Counted from the first letter of the stretch, positions 27,339 through 36,970 are shown. The stretch is DNA of 64,000 nt from G963667675 sp963667675 (GCA_963667675.1 OY763929.1:682001-746000); one strand, 5' to 3'. The notes: a model not told the origin generated them from the sequence alone. A program made the numbers and translations.

Positions 27339-28493
27339 TTATGGCCCACGGTTGGCCGTCGCCGCGAAATGCTTGCTCAGAATCAAGCCCTGGCCCTGGT
27401 AAGACGATCCGATTTCAGCCCCGTACAGCTTCTCCGGGGCCTGCAGCATGCGTTCAAAGGTCAAGGTGCACAGCTTTTGGCAGTGCTCGATCATGAACGG
27501 GACGTCGTGGGCCCTGACTTCCAGCACCGGCTGCACTCCCTTGATGTATTCTCCGCCGCCGAAGCCGAAGCCGAAGCCAGGATCGAAAAACCCGGCGTAG
27601 TGAGTCCTCAATTCCCCGCTCGACGGATCGTAAGCGGTCATTTCCGCTCCATACTCCGGCCTGACTCGTACTGTTTCGGCTGAGGTCAACAAATAGAACT
27701 CTTCTGGTTCGAGAATTAGCCTCCGAGCCCGGTCTGCGTATACCGGCTCCCAATAATCGCTGGGGTCGTAGTACCCTTGCCGCCCCAGGTCCAACAGGCT
27801 GCTGTTCTTCTTAGCCCTGTATCCCACGCCGCTCGTCTCCCCAGCAAGGTTTGCGCTCAGGGCCACCGTGTTGTCTTCCGCCGGTGCCAGCAGGGAGTTG
27901 GTCTGGCCGTCCGGATACAGTAGGATGGGCTCTTCTTGGTGTGTGCGGAGTAACTCCCCTTCGGCGCAAGCAGGGCTGCCTTTGATTAACCGCAACTGGT
28001 TTAGTGACAGCGCTGTCTGCACCTTTATGGTGAATGACCGAGATACCACTTCCAGATAAAGCTGGCCGTCATAGCCCTCGCTGATTTCGTCGAACTTATG
28101 GCTCCGGTCCGAAATGACCCGTGTAAAGATGTCCAGCCGGCCGGTGGAACTCTTTGGATTGGTCTTGGCGCGTATCCCCTGGGGCAATCGGAGTTGCTCG
28201 ATCAGGGGAATCAAATAAGGCCGGTTCTTCTCCAAAATCGCCCCGTCTCGAAGGTCTATGCTCTCCATCGCCAACTCGGGCAGCTTGTCCATCACCGTGC
28301 TGGCGTCCGGAAGAAAGCTGCAACGCAGCCGGTATGCTATCTCGCCCAGCCGAAGATCCAGGCTGGCTGGCTGAAAGTTGGCTTCAGGGATCTTGTACTT
28401 CTCTGTGAAGATGACGTCGTCGCGGGCCGCTTCTTGCAGCCACCTAGTAGGTAATATCCCCTCTGCCTCCAGTTCGTTTATGTCGGAAAACAT
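27339..28493 (-). CDS. dcd: Long-form dCTP deaminase
   Basis: About 384 residues, matching the two-domain 2'-deoxycytidine 5'-triphosphate deaminase family (dUTPase-like fold duplicated). The active-site segment NPKSSTGRLDIFTRVI and the LDLRLG segment are present. It supplies dUMP/dUTP for thymidylate synthesis. The frame is open to 28565; ATG 28493 (MFSDINELEAEGILP) or 28517 are the plausible starts, and neither has a strong ribosome site. It is divergent from radC. Confidence 0.85.
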   Translation of the reverse strand: MFSDINELEAEGILPTRWLQEAARDDVIFTEKYKIPEANFQPASLDLRLGEIAYRLRCSFLPDASTVMDKLPELAMESIDLRDGAILEKNRPYLIPLIEQLRLPQGIRAKTNPKSSTGRLDIFTRVISDRSHKFDEISEGYDGQLYLEVVSRSFTIKVQTALSLNQLRLIKGSPACAEGELLRTHQEEPILLYPDGQTNSLLAPAEDNTVALSANLAGETSGVGYRAKKNSSLLDLGRQGYYDPSDYWEPVYADRARRLILEPEEFYLLTSAETVRVRPEYGAEMTAYDPSSGELRTHYAGFFDPGFGFGFGGGEYIKGVQPVLEVRAHDVPFMIEHCQKLCTLTFERMLQAPEKLYGAEIGSSYQGQGLILSKHFAATANRGP

Positions 28494-28698
28494 AGGCGGT
28501 CCAAGGTTAGGTCTCATCTGCGGGGGTTCCAGCCAGATTCTCTGAGATACGCCATGGGGTGTCAAGGGAGAATTTTCATGCAGAGATTGGGGCCTTGTTC
28601 AAATTACTGTCACGCAGCCCCTTCCCAAGCCGTGATCCCTTCACTTACCATTCTCTGGTAGCGGCCCTGATACCAAAGATGGAAGTGACGTTGGTGCG

Positions 28699-29412
28699 AT
28701 GACTGCCGATATGAACGGGCGATACCAACCCATGATCAAGGACCTCCCCCACGAAGAACGCCCTCGGGAGAGGCTCAAGCAGCATGGCCCCAAGCACTTG
28801 AACAACACCGAGCTCATCGCCATCCTTTTGCGCACCGGCATGACTGGCGAAAACGTCATCTCGCTATCGTCCCGGGTGTTGACCTCCTTGGGAGGGCTAG
28901 CCGGCCTGGGGCGCAGCAGCTTCTCCGAGCTTTGCTCCCAGCGCGGCTTGAGCGAGGCCAAGGCCTGCCAGTTGCTGGCTGCCGTCGAGCTTGGACGGCG
29001 CTTCGTCTCCCTGTCTCCGGAAGAACGGGTGGTGATTAACTCCCCCCAAGATGTGGCCAACCTGTTGACGGCCGAGATGGCTGCCCTGGAGCAGGAGCAC
29101 CTGAAAGCATTGCTGTTGAACACCAAGAACGAGGTGATGGGCATTCGGGAGATTTACGTCGGCAACGTGAACACCTCCGTGGTCCGTCCCGCCGAGGTCT
29201 TTAGGCCCGCGGTGCGAGACAACGCCACCGCAGTAATCGTCGTACACAACCACCCATCGGGCGACCCCACTCCCAGCGCTGAAGACATTTCCATAACCAG
29301 GAACTTGATTGAAGCTGGCAAAATGATGGCGGTTGAGGTGCTGGACCATCTGGTCATCGGCAGCGGCAACCGCTTCGTCAGTCTCAAAGAGTCGGGCCTG
29401 GGCTTCAGGTAA
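28699..29412 (+). CDS. radC: RadC family JAMM-domain protein
   Basis: 237 residues. N-terminal helix-hairpin-helix region (ERPRERLKQHG, LNNTELIAILLRTG), then a JAMM motif HNHPSGDPTPSAED. Called RadC by convention; the true function is unresolved in the field. ATG 28699 is the first in frame. It precedes purA by about 100 bp. Confidence 0.93.
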   Translation: MTADMNGRYQPMIKDLPHEERPRERLKQHGPKHLNNTELIAILLRTGMTGENVISLSSRVLTSLGGLAGLGRSSFSELCSQRGLSEAKACQLLAAVELGRRFVSLSPEERVVINSPQDVANLLTAEMAALEQEHLKALLLNTKNEVMGIREIYVGNVNTSVVRPAEVFRPAVRDNATAVIVVHNHPSGDPTPSAEDISITRNLIEAGKMMAVEVLDHLVIGSGNRFVSLKESGLGFR

Positions 29413-29439
29413 AATCCCTTCCCCGCGGTTGGGCCTTTT

Positions 29440-29448
29440 TGTTATACT
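29440..29448 (+). promoter_or_regulatory. Extended -10 promoter of purA
   Basis: TGTTATACT at 29440-29448, 62 bp before the purA start. Confidence 0.5.
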
Positions 29449-29510
29449 CCCCGGTGGTTTGCGCCCTTGCTGCCTGGTGTGGCGCAGTTGCGAAGTAATA
29501 AGGGGTTCGT

Positions 29511-30800
29511 ATGCCGGCCTATGGCGTAATCGGCGGCCAGTGGGGAGATGAGGGCAAGGGAAAGGTTATCGACTACCTTGCCAGCCAGGTCGACTGCGTT
29601 GTGCGCTACGCCGGCGGCAACAACGCCGGCCACACCGTGGTCAACGACCAGGGTACTTTCAGCCTCCACCTTGTCCCTTCCGGTATCTGCTGGCCCCAGG
29701 TCTACGGCATCATCGGCAGCGGCGTGGTCGTCGACGCCGATGCCTTCCTGTCCGAACTCGCCAACCTGGAGTCCCGGGGAATCGACACCAGCAGGCTCTA
29801 CGTCAGCGAGCGTGCTCACCTCATAATGCCCTACCACGTCCTCCTCGATAAACTCGAGGAGCAGGCCCGGGGAGCTGACGCTATTGGCACCACCGGCCGG
29901 GGGGTGGGCCCCGCCTACGTGGACAAGACCGCCCGCGCCGGCATACGAGTCAGTGACCTGTTGGACTGGGATACACTGGCCCCCCGCCTCAAAGTCGCGC
30001 TGGCAGCCAAGAACGCCCTCATCTCCAAGGTCTACGACGGCGAGCCCCTCTCTCTGGATGACTTGTTGGAGAAATGCCGCAAGTGGGCCGATGCCTTGGC
30101 TCCTCACGTCAGCTCCACCGAGGAAATCATCCGGGACCTGCTGGCCCAGGACAAGAACATTCTATTGGAAGGAGCCCAGGGCGCCCTGCTGGACGTAGAC
30201 CACGGCTCCTATCCCTACGTCACCTCCTCCTCTCCGTCCATCGGCGGCGCTTGCACCGGCTTGGGGCTGGACCCCCGTGCCATCGCCGGAGTCTTGGGAG
30301 TGTTCAAGGCCTACTCCACCCGCGTTGGCGAAGGCCCGATGCCCTCCGAGATTTTTGGCCAGGCGGCCGACGACCTGAGGGAAAAAGCCCAGGAGTTCGG
30401 GACCACCACGGGACGTCCCCGCAGGATCGGCTGGTTCGATGCCGTTGCGGGCAAGTACAGCCGGCAACTCAACGGCCTTACCGGCATGGTCATAACCAGG
30501 CTGGATATCCTGGACGGCTTCCCCTCGGTCAAGGTCTGCGTTGGCTACCGCGCCAATGGCCGCGAGGTGGACGGTTTCCCGGCCAATACCAACCTATTGG
30601 CCCAGTGCCAGCCCGTGTACGAGGAGTTGCCGGGTTGGGACCGCCCCACTGCCTCTGCCACCGACCTGTCCCAACTGCCCGAGAACGCGATAGCCTACGT
30701 GAAGCGCATAGAAGAACTGGTGGGCTGCCCGGCCCAAATTATCTCCACCGGCCCGCGCCGCGACGAGACCATCGCCGTCGGGCAGTTCATTCCCTCTTAG
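29511..30800 (+). CDS. purA: Adenylosuccinate synthetase
   Basis: 429 residues. GGQWGDEGKGKVIDYLA at the N-terminus is the GTP-binding and catalytic loop, followed by YAGGNNAGHT, GTTGRGVGPAY, EGAQGALLDVDHGSYPYVTSS and TTTGRPRRIGWFD. It joins IMP and aspartate in AMP synthesis. Monocistronic by its spacing, with an extended -10 element upstream. It is convergent with dapA. Confidence 0.96.
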   Translation: MPAYGVIGGQWGDEGKGKVIDYLASQVDCVVRYAGGNNAGHTVVNDQGTFSLHLVPSGICWPQVYGIIGSGVVVDADAFLSELANLESRGIDTSRLYVSERAHLIMPYHVLLDKLEEQARGADAIGTTGRGVGPAYVDKTARAGIRVSDLLDWDTLAPRLKVALAAKNALISKVYDGEPLSLDDLLEKCRKWADALAPHVSSTEEIIRDLLAQDKNILLEGAQGALLDVDHGSYPYVTSSSPSIGGACTGLGLDPRAIAGVLGVFKAYSTRVGEGPMPSEIFGQAADDLREKAQEFGTTTGRPRRIGWFDAVAGKYSRQLNGLTGMVITRLDILDGFPSVKVCVGYRANGREVDGFPANTNLLAQCQPVYEELPGWDRPTASATDLSQLPENAIAYVKRIEELVGCPAQIISTGPRRDETIAVGQFIPS

Positions 30801-30816
30801 CTGAGGGTAGGCAACA

Positions 30817-30833
30817 GAGCAGCAGTGCTGCTC
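30817..30833. terminator. Short palindrome between convergent purA and dapA
   Basis: A 17-bp palindrome, GAGCAGCA-G-TGCTGCTC, lies in the 39-bp gap between two convergent stop codons. It may end both transcripts, but there is no T run. Confidence 0.35.
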
Positions 30834-30839
30834 CCGTTC

Positions 30840-31736
30840 TCACGCCGGGACCGGGACATCAATATCGTAACGCTGGAGCACCTCTTCGACCTGGGAGGCC
30901 GATTTGGCGTCCAGGGGCACTAGAGGAAGCCTGGACTGGCCCACGTTGAAACCCACGTGGTTTAACGAATGCCGGACCGGGATGGGGTTGGACACCACGA
31001 ACAGGATCTTGAACAGCGGCAGCAGCCTCCGGTGTTCCGCCGCCGCCCCCTCCACGTCCCCTTCCAGCAACAGACCCATCATTTGCTTTATCTGGCTTCC
31101 CACCAGGTGTGAGGCGACGCTGACCACGCCGTATCCCCCGGTGGCCATGATATAAAACGTCTCGTTGTCGTTCCCGCTCCACACCAGGAATCCCGGCTTG
31201 GCCCCGTCGATGATCCGCGTGATCTGGTCCATGTCGCTTCCGGCCTCTTTGATGCCCACGATGTTGTCTATCTCGCTCAGGCGAATGGTCGTGTCGTGGG
31301 TCATGTTCAGGCTGGTGCGGCTGGTCACGTTGTACAAGATGCAGGGCAGGTTAACGCTCCCGGCAATGGCCTTGAAGTGCTGGTACAGCCCCTCTTGCGG
31401 CGGCTTGTTGTAATACGGCACCACCAGCAGCAGGCCGTCCACGCCCTGCTTTTCCGCTTGCTTGCTCAGTTCAATGCTTTCCGCGGTGTTATAGGTGCCC
31501 GTCCCCGCGATGATCGCGCCCCTGTCGCCCACGGCGCCCTTGACCTCGGCGAACAACCGCAGCTTTTCATCGGTGCTCAGCGTCGGCGATTCGCCGGTGG
31601 TCCCCGACAAGAGCACTCCGTCGCTGCCCGAGTCCAGCAGGGCCTTGGCCAGACGCTTGGCCTGCTCGTAGTCCACCCGTCCTTGCTCATCGAACGGGGT
31701 GACCATCGCAGTGATTAACCTGCCTAGCTCTTTCAT
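30840..31736 (-). CDS. dapA: 4-hydroxy-tetrahydrodipicolinate synthase
   Basis: 298 residues of the NAL/DHDPS lyase family. GTTGESPTL binds pyruvate, YYNKPPQEGLYQHF contains the relay tyrosine, YNVTSRTSLNM follows, and the Schiff-base lysine lies in IVGIKEAGSDM. It condenses aspartate semialdehyde with pyruvate. Last gene of dapB-asd-dapA on the minus strand. Confidence 0.95.
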   Translation of the reverse strand: MKELGRLITAMVTPFDEQGRVDYEQAKRLAKALLDSGSDGVLLSGTTGESPTLSTDEKLRLFAEVKGAVGDRGAIIAGTGTYNTAESIELSKQAEKQGVDGLLLVVPYYNKPPQEGLYQHFKAIAGSVNLPCILYNVTSRTSLNMTHDTTIRLSEIDNIVGIKEAGSDMDQITRIIDGAKPGFLVWSGNDNETFYIMATGGYGVVSVASHLVGSQIKQMMGLLLEGDVEGAAAEHRRLLPLFKILFVVSNPIPVRHSLNHVGFNVGQSRLPLVPLDAKSASQVEEVLQRYDIDVPVPA

Positions 31737-31851
31737 GTCAACCCTCCTCGGGGGCTGCTCTTGGTGCTGCTGGTCCTTGCGGTCTAACCGTGGGTCCGGC
31801 TGTGTCTAAGTTGGCCAACTCTCCAGCCGTGATTCATCCCGGGGATACGGT

Positions 31852-32898
31852 CTAGTCGGTGGCGCCGGTTTCGACCCTGGGCTTGAGAAGCCCCCTGGAC
31901 ACCAGTTCCTCGGCTATCTGAATCGAGTTCAGGGCTGCTCCCTTTCGCAGGTTGTCCGACACTATCCACATGGCTAGGCCGTTGGGATTGGACGCATCCT
32001 GGCGAATGCGCCCCACGAACACTTCGTCGGTCCCGCTCGCGTCCCACGGCATCGGGTAGACGCTGCGCGCCGGGTCGTCCAGCACCGTCACTCCGGGCAT
32101 CTCCGACAGAAGCCGTCGCGCCTCCTCGGGCGACATGGGATGCTCGAACTCCATGTGTACGGCCGCGCTGTGTGATACGTACACCGGCACCCGCACGCAG
32201 GTGGCGGAAATCTGTATGTCCGGCGCGTGCATGATTTTGCGGGTCTCCTGCCGCATCTTTTGTTCTTCCATGGTGTATCCGCTATCCAGGAAACTGTCGA
32301 TGCGAGGTATCAGGTTGAAGGCGATCTGCTGGTCCAAGGCTCTCGGTTGCGCTTCCCGTCCCTCCAGCAAGTCCCGGCTCTGCTCCCGGAGTTCCTCCAT
32401 GGGCGCTCCGCCGGCCCCCGAAACCGACTGATAGGTGTCGGCGATGATCCTGGTGATTGGGTTTACCTTGTGAAGCGGGTGCGCTGCCATCACCAAGGGG
32501 GTGGTAGAGCAGTTGGGTATGGAAATGATCCCTTGATGCCACTCCACGTCCGCCCCGTTGACCTCTGGCGCAACCAACGGCACGTCGTCACGCATACGGA
32601 ATGCCGAGCCATCGTCGATGACCACGGCCCCGGCGGCTACGGCTGCGGGGGCGAAACGGCGGCTGACTTCGCTGGATACCGATATGAACGCCACGTCCAC
32701 ACCGGTGAACGACTCCTCAGTCGTTTCCTCGACCACCAGTTCCCTGTCACCCAGGGAAATACGGTTCCCCGCCGACCGGCTGGAGGCCAGCGCCTTTACC
32801 CTGGGCAACTCGGCGTAACGCTGTTCCAGTATTCGGAAAAACGTAGTTCCCACCGCGCCCGTGGCCCCGACGACTGCTATGTTGAGCCCTTCCAACAT
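31852..32898 (-). CDS. asd: Aspartate-semialdehyde dehydrogenase
   Basis: 348 residues. VVGATGAVGTTF binds NADP, the active-site cysteine is in ISIPNCSTTPLVM, and QSVSGAGGAPMEEL and YVSHSAAVHMEFE are conserved. It makes aspartate semialdehyde for lysine, methionine and threonine. It lies 7 bp after dapB and 115 bp before dapA. Confidence 0.96.
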   Translation of the reverse strand: MLEGLNIAVVGATGAVGTTFFRILEQRYAELPRVKALASSRSAGNRISLGDRELVVEETTEESFTGVDVAFISVSSEVSRRFAPAAVAAGAVVIDDGSAFRMRDDVPLVAPEVNGADVEWHQGIISIPNCSTTPLVMAAHPLHKVNPITRIIADTYQSVSGAGGAPMEELREQSRDLLEGREAQPRALDQQIAFNLIPRIDSFLDSGYTMEEQKMRQETRKIMHAPDIQISATCVRVPVYVSHSAAVHMEFEHPMSPEEARRLLSEMPGVTVLDDPARSVYPMPWDASGTDEVFVGRIRQDASNPNGLAMWIVSDNLRKGAALNSIQIAEELVSRGLLKPRVETGATD

Positions 32899-32905
32899 CC
32901 TGTGC

Positions 32906-33709
32906 CTACAGACCTATGACATTTTCCAAGCCTACCACGAGACCCGGACGCTTCACAACCTCCCTGATGCACTGCAAAACTCCCGGCATATAGCAGTCCC
33001 GGCTTAGGGTGTCGTGACGCAGGGAAACCGTCTGGCCCGGAGCGCCAAATATCACCTCGTGGTGCGCGCTTCGCCCAGGCATGCGGATGCTGTGCACCGT
33101 CACGCCGTTGTATTCTCCGCCCCTTGTGTCGGGCAGGTTCTCCCTCTCCGGGTAGTTGCGTGTGAACCGCTTTTGGCCGCCTATCGTCCTGGCTAGGTCC
33201 ATGGCGAAGCCCGACGGCGCGTCGATTTTGGCCTCGTGATGGGCTTCCACTATGTCCGCGTATTCGAAGAACTGGGCCGCCTGTTCCGCCAGCCGTTTCA
33301 GCACCACCGCCCCCAGGGCGAAATTGGGAGCCACAATGATGCCAATGTTCCTGTCACTAGCCAAGGCCTCCAATTGCTTGAGGTCATCCCCCGTCAGCCC
33401 GCTGGCCCCCATCACCATGTTGACCGAATGGGCCGCACCCACCAACGCCGCCTCCATGCCCGCAGCGGCGTTGGTAAAGTCCACCACCACGTCGGGCTTG
33501 GTTTGCGTGATTAGCTGTTCCAAGTCTACCGAGAGGGGCGCCTCGCTGCCATCAGGCAAGCTCAAAGTGGGGCCACGTTTGCGGCGGCAAGCAGCCCCTA
33601 CCAACGCCATGTCGTCTTGCCGGCAGACCGCGCCCACGGTTTCCACGCCCATCTTGCCCGTCGCGCCGTTCACCACAACTCTTATGGCTGCCCCGTTTTC
33701 GGAGGCCAT
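32906..33709 (-). CDS. dapB: 4-hydroxy-tetrahydrodipicolinate reductase
   Basis: 267 residues. NGATGKMGVETV is the NAD(P) loop; DFTNAAAG, APNFALGAVVLKRLAEQ and EAHHEAKIDAPSGFAMDLA (catalytic His pair and lysine) define DapB. First gene of the lysine-branch operon; divergent from the NYN gene. Confidence 0.96.
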   Translation of the reverse strand: MASENGAAIRVVVNGATGKMGVETVGAVCRQDDMALVGAACRRKRGPTLSLPDGSEAPLSVDLEQLITQTKPDVVVDFTNAAAGMEAALVGAAHSVNMVMGASGLTGDDLKQLEALASDRNIGIIVAPNFALGAVVLKRLAEQAAQFFEYADIVEAHHEAKIDAPSGFAMDLARTIGGQKRFTRNYPERENLPDTRGGEYNGVTVHSIRMPGRSAHHEVIFGAPGQTVSLRHDTLSRDCYMPGVLQCIREVVKRPGLVVGLENVIGL

Positions 33710-33833
33710 TGATACCCTCTAACGCCTTCCACTGGCTATGAAATGGGTATTGATGTTATCACGGATTGGAAAGGGAGCGGAACCAATCATTGACGAAAAC
33801 CGGCACAAGTGGTAACGTGTCCTTAATCTCTTC

Positions 33834-33884
33834 CCCGCCCGCCGGATTGTGGTTTCGACCATAGTCCCTGGGCGGGTGTTTTTT
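33834..33884 (+). terminator. Terminator-like hairpin directly before the NYN gene start
   Basis: CCCGCCC (33834-33840) can pair with GGGCGGG (33870-33876) over a 29-nt loop, followed by T6 at 33879-33884. The ATG of the next gene begins at 33885. It may attenuate that gene or end a short upstream leader. Confidence 0.5.
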
Positions 33885-34475
33885 ATGCGTACGCTCGTAC
33901 TCATTGACGGCCAGAACCTGTACCATCTGGCGCTGAGGGCCTGGGCCTCCGGCCCGGATTCTCCCTACGCTTGGCCGAGCTACGACATCGAGAAGCTGTC
34001 CGGCGCACTGGTCTCAAGGACCGCCGGCCGCATCCTCGAGCAGATCCGTTTCTATACGGGCGTCCCCGACCCTTCAGTAGGCCCATCGCAACTGTTCTGG
34101 CACGGATTCTGGTCAAACAAGATCAGGTATCTGCGGAGCAGGGGGATCTACGTCTATAGGGGCAGGGTGAACTCTGGAGGCCAGGAAAAGGGAGTGGATG
34201 TCAGCCTGGCCTTGGACTTGGTAAGGGCAACCTACCAGCGGCAATATGAAGCCGCCATCATTGTCAGCCAGGACTGGGACTTCGGTCCTGCGGTGCGCTT
34301 GGCGAAGCAGATCGCCAAGGCGCAGGGCCGGCGGCTCACGTTCGAGTCTTGCTTCCCGCTAGGTCCCGGCAGCCATTCCCGGAGAGGAGTGCCGGGTACG
34401 TCTTGGGTTCCGATTGACCAGGCCGCCTACGACGCTTGCCTGGACCCCAGGGACTACCGCCCAAGGATGCAGTAA
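33885..34475 (+). CDS. NYN/PIN-like domain ribonuclease
   Basis: 196 residues. The NYN-domain aspartates are seen in LVLIDGQNLYHL, GVDVSLALDLVRATY and IVSQDWDFGPAVRLAK, a PIN-like metal-dependent RNase fold (LabA/DUF88-like). It probably cleaves RNA; the target is unknown. ATG 33885 follows a T-rich stretch without a classical ribosome site; GTG 33849 would add 12 residues. It is convergent with pnp. Confidence 0.8.
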   Translation: MRTLVLIDGQNLYHLALRAWASGPDSPYAWPSYDIEKLSGALVSRTAGRILEQIRFYTGVPDPSVGPSQLFWHGFWSNKIRYLRSRGIYVYRGRVNSGGQEKGVDVSLALDLVRATYQRQYEAAIIVSQDWDFGPAVRLAKQIAKAQGRRLTFESCFPLGPGSHSRRGVPGTSWVPIDQAAYDACLDPRDYRPRMQ

Positions 34476-34600
34476 ACGGTATTGTAGGCAGGCTCACAAG
34501 CTCCCCCCACTCCATCTCGAAGATGGTCCTGCCCATCGCCTACCCAAGGCCGCCGCGCCTACCCGCAGCAAGCGCTTGTCACGAAGTGGCTCTAAGCCCC

Positions 34601-36874
34601 CTAACGGTTACGGAACCTGTCGCCCCCGCCCAGGAACCGCCTGTCGCCCCCGCCGTTCCGGGGACCGCCGGGCCCGCCCGAACGCCTGGGCCTGTCCCCG
34701 GGTCCGTTGCGTCGGCCGCCCGAATATCCGCCGCCTCCGCGCCTGCCGTCGCGGTCTTGGAACGGCGGCCTGGAGTTCATCCGAGGCGCCGGAGCCGGTG
34801 CCCCGTCTCCGCCGAACAGCGCCCGGCGGGACAGGTTCAGCCGCCCCTGGGAGTCGATTTCCTGGATCATCACCGTCAGTTCCTGGCCTATCTTGACCTC
34901 TTCTTCCATGTCGCCCATGTCGCCCGAGCGCACCAGGCCTTCCCGCCCGGCCACCAGTTCGACGAAGGCCCCGAAGTTGGTCAGCCTCGTCACCTTGCCG
35001 GTGAATATGTCGCCCACCACCAGCTCCCGCGTCAGGCTGTCTGCTTTCGACCGCGCCAGTTCCATCATCGCCGCGTCGGTGCCGCCGATGGTTACCGAGC
35101 CGTCGTCCTGTACGTCCACCGAGCAGCCTGTCTCCTCGATGATGCCCCGGATTACTCTCCCGCCGGGGCCGATAAGCGCCCCGATCTTGTCGACCGGAAT
35201 CTTGAAGCGCAGCATCTTCGGCGCGTAGGGGCTCATCTCCGTCCTGGGAGTGTCGATGGCCTCGTTCATCTTGCCCAGGATGTGCATTCGCCCCACCCGG
35301 GCCTGCTCCAGCGCCTGGCTCAGTATCTCAGGCGTCAGCCCCTTGGTCTTGATGTCCATCTGCAGGGCGTTCACCCCATTGGCCGTGCCTGCGACCTTGA
35401 AGTCCATGTCGCCCAGGAAGTCCTCGACCCCTTGAATGTCGCTGAGGATGGCGTAGCGGCCGTCCTCGGCGGTGACCAGCCCCATGGCAATCCCGGCCAC
35501 GTTTTCCTTCATCGGCACTCCGGCGTCCAGCAGCGCCAGCGTCGTGCCGCAAACGCTGCCCATCGACGTGCTGCCGTTGGAACTCACCACCTCCGACACC
35601 ACCCGTATTGCGTAGGGGAAGTCGTCTTCCGACGGCAGCGCGGGCAGAATGGCCCGCTCCGCCAGCGCTCCGTGGCCTATCTCTCGCCGGCCCGGAGAGC
35701 CTACCCGCCGCGCCTCTCCGGTGGAGAACGACGGGAAGTTGTAATGGTGCATGAACCGCTTGGTGCCGTAGGGCCCCACCGTGTCCAGCGTCTGCTTCAT
35801 CGACATCGATCCCAGCGTAACGATGGACAGCACCTGGGTCTGGCCCCTGGTGAACAGCCCCGAACCGTGAGTCCGCGGCAGCACCGCAATCTCGCAGCTT
35901 ATCGGGCGTATCTCGTCCAGGGACCTGCCGTCCGGCCGCACTCCTTGGTCCAGGATCCGGCCACGGACCGCTTCTTTCAGCACGCTCTTGAACCCGCCGG
36001 CGATTTGGGCCGGCGAGTAGCTGTCCGCCAGCCTCTCCGACACCTCCGATGCCAGTTGGGCTTCCCCGGTCTCCCGGGTAACCTTGTCCGAGTTCTCTCC
36101 CAGCAAGGCCGTCAGGCGGCCGTTCAGGATTCCCTTGATTTCGCCGTCCAGGGCCTCGGCGTCTACGTCGCCCGCCGGAGCCTCGGCCTTGGGCTTCCCC
36201 GCTTGGCTGACCAGTTCCTCTATCAGCGAGATTGTGGTCAGATTGGCTTCGTGGGCCCGCCTGATAGCCTCCAGGATGACCTCCTCCGACACCTCGTCGC
36301 TCCCCGCCTCCACCATCATGATGGCCTCGGAATTGCTGGCGACCACCAGGCTCAACTGGCTTTCCTCGCTCTCCTGGTATGTGGGATTGACGGTGTATTC
36401 GCCGTCCTTATACGAAAGCCGGCAGGCCCCGATGGGGCCGGCGAAGGGGATTTGCGATATCGACAAGGCGGCCGACGCCCCCACCATGCCCAGTATGTCG
36501 GGAGGGTGCTCCTGGTCCGCCGACAGCACGGTCAGGGTTATCTGTACGTCGTTGTGCAGGCTCTTGGGAAACAGGGGCCGAATAGACCTGTCGGTCAGCC
36601 GCGCCGACAGTATGGCTTCCTGTCCCGGTCGCCCCTCCCTGCGGAAGAAACTTCCCGGAATCTTTCCGGCCGAATACAGGCGCTCTTCGAAGTCCACCGT
36701 CAGCGGCAGAAAGTCAATGTCTGCCGCCCGGGGCTTTTCTGACATCACCGCCGTGGCCAGCACTATCGTGTCGCCGTACCGGACGGTTACTGCGCCGTGA
36801 GCTTGTCCGGCCAGCTTGCCGGTCTCTATGGATAGGGTCTCGTTTCCTATGGATCGTTCAACTGTTGTGGGCAT
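34601..36874 (-). CDS. pnp: Polynucleotide phosphorylase
   Basis: 757 residues: two RNase PH domains (GRREIGHGALAERAI in the second), a KH domain (IGALIGPGGRVIRGI), an S1 domain (GDIFTGKVTRLTNFGAFVEL) and a glycine/arginine-rich tail of about 60 residues, with RRGGGGYSGGRRNG. It degrades RNA from the 3' end with phosphate. The RG-rich tail is an extra, probably RNA-binding. ATG 36872-36874 fits homology (MPTTVERSIG). It follows rpsO, the classic gene order. Confidence 0.95.
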   Translation of the reverse strand: MPTTVERSIGNETLSIETGKLAGQAHGAVTVRYGDTIVLATAVMSEKPRAADIDFLPLTVDFEERLYSAGKIPGSFFRREGRPGQEAILSARLTDRSIRPLFPKSLHNDVQITLTVLSADQEHPPDILGMVGASAALSISQIPFAGPIGACRLSYKDGEYTVNPTYQESEESQLSLVVASNSEAIMMVEAGSDEVSEEVILEAIRRAHEANLTTISLIEELVSQAGKPKAEAPAGDVDAEALDGEIKGILNGRLTALLGENSDKVTRETGEAQLASEVSERLADSYSPAQIAGGFKSVLKEAVRGRILDQGVRPDGRSLDEIRPISCEIAVLPRTHGSGLFTRGQTQVLSIVTLGSMSMKQTLDTVGPYGTKRFMHHYNFPSFSTGEARRVGSPGRREIGHGALAERAILPALPSEDDFPYAIRVVSEVVSSNGSTSMGSVCGTTLALLDAGVPMKENVAGIAMGLVTAEDGRYAILSDIQGVEDFLGDMDFKVAGTANGVNALQMDIKTKGLTPEILSQALEQARVGRMHILGKMNEAIDTPRTEMSPYAPKMLRFKIPVDKIGALIGPGGRVIRGIIEETGCSVDVQDDGSVTIGGTDAAMMELARSKADSLTRELVVGDIFTGKVTRLTNFGAFVELVAGREGLVRSGDMGDMEEEVKIGQELTVMIQEIDSQGRLNLSRRALFGGDGAPAPAPRMNSRPPFQDRDGRRGGGGYSGGRRNGPGDRPRRSGGPGGPRNGGGDRRFLGGGDRFRNR

Positions 36875-36932
36875 AGCAATACCTATGGTGCCTCTCTTAA
36901 ATATTGGAATCAAAGTTGGGGCTAGACGTGAA

Positions 36933-36957
36933 AACAACACCCGGGGAGGGTGTTGTT
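36933..36957 (-). terminator. Hairpin in the rpsO-pnp gap
   Basis: A perfect 10-bp stem AACAACACCC/GGGTGTTGTT with a 5-nt loop, read on the minus strand, ends in a short T-rich stretch. It may be a weak terminator, or an RNase III-type processing site as known at rpsO-pnp in E. coli. Confidence 0.65.
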
Positions 36958-36970
36958 ACTGGCGGCGGCG

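Noticed and set aside
34436..36742. 768-codon plus-strand frame opposite pnp
   Set aside because: Complement of the pnp gene; composition rich in His/Gln/Arg typical of antisense reading in GC-rich DNA.
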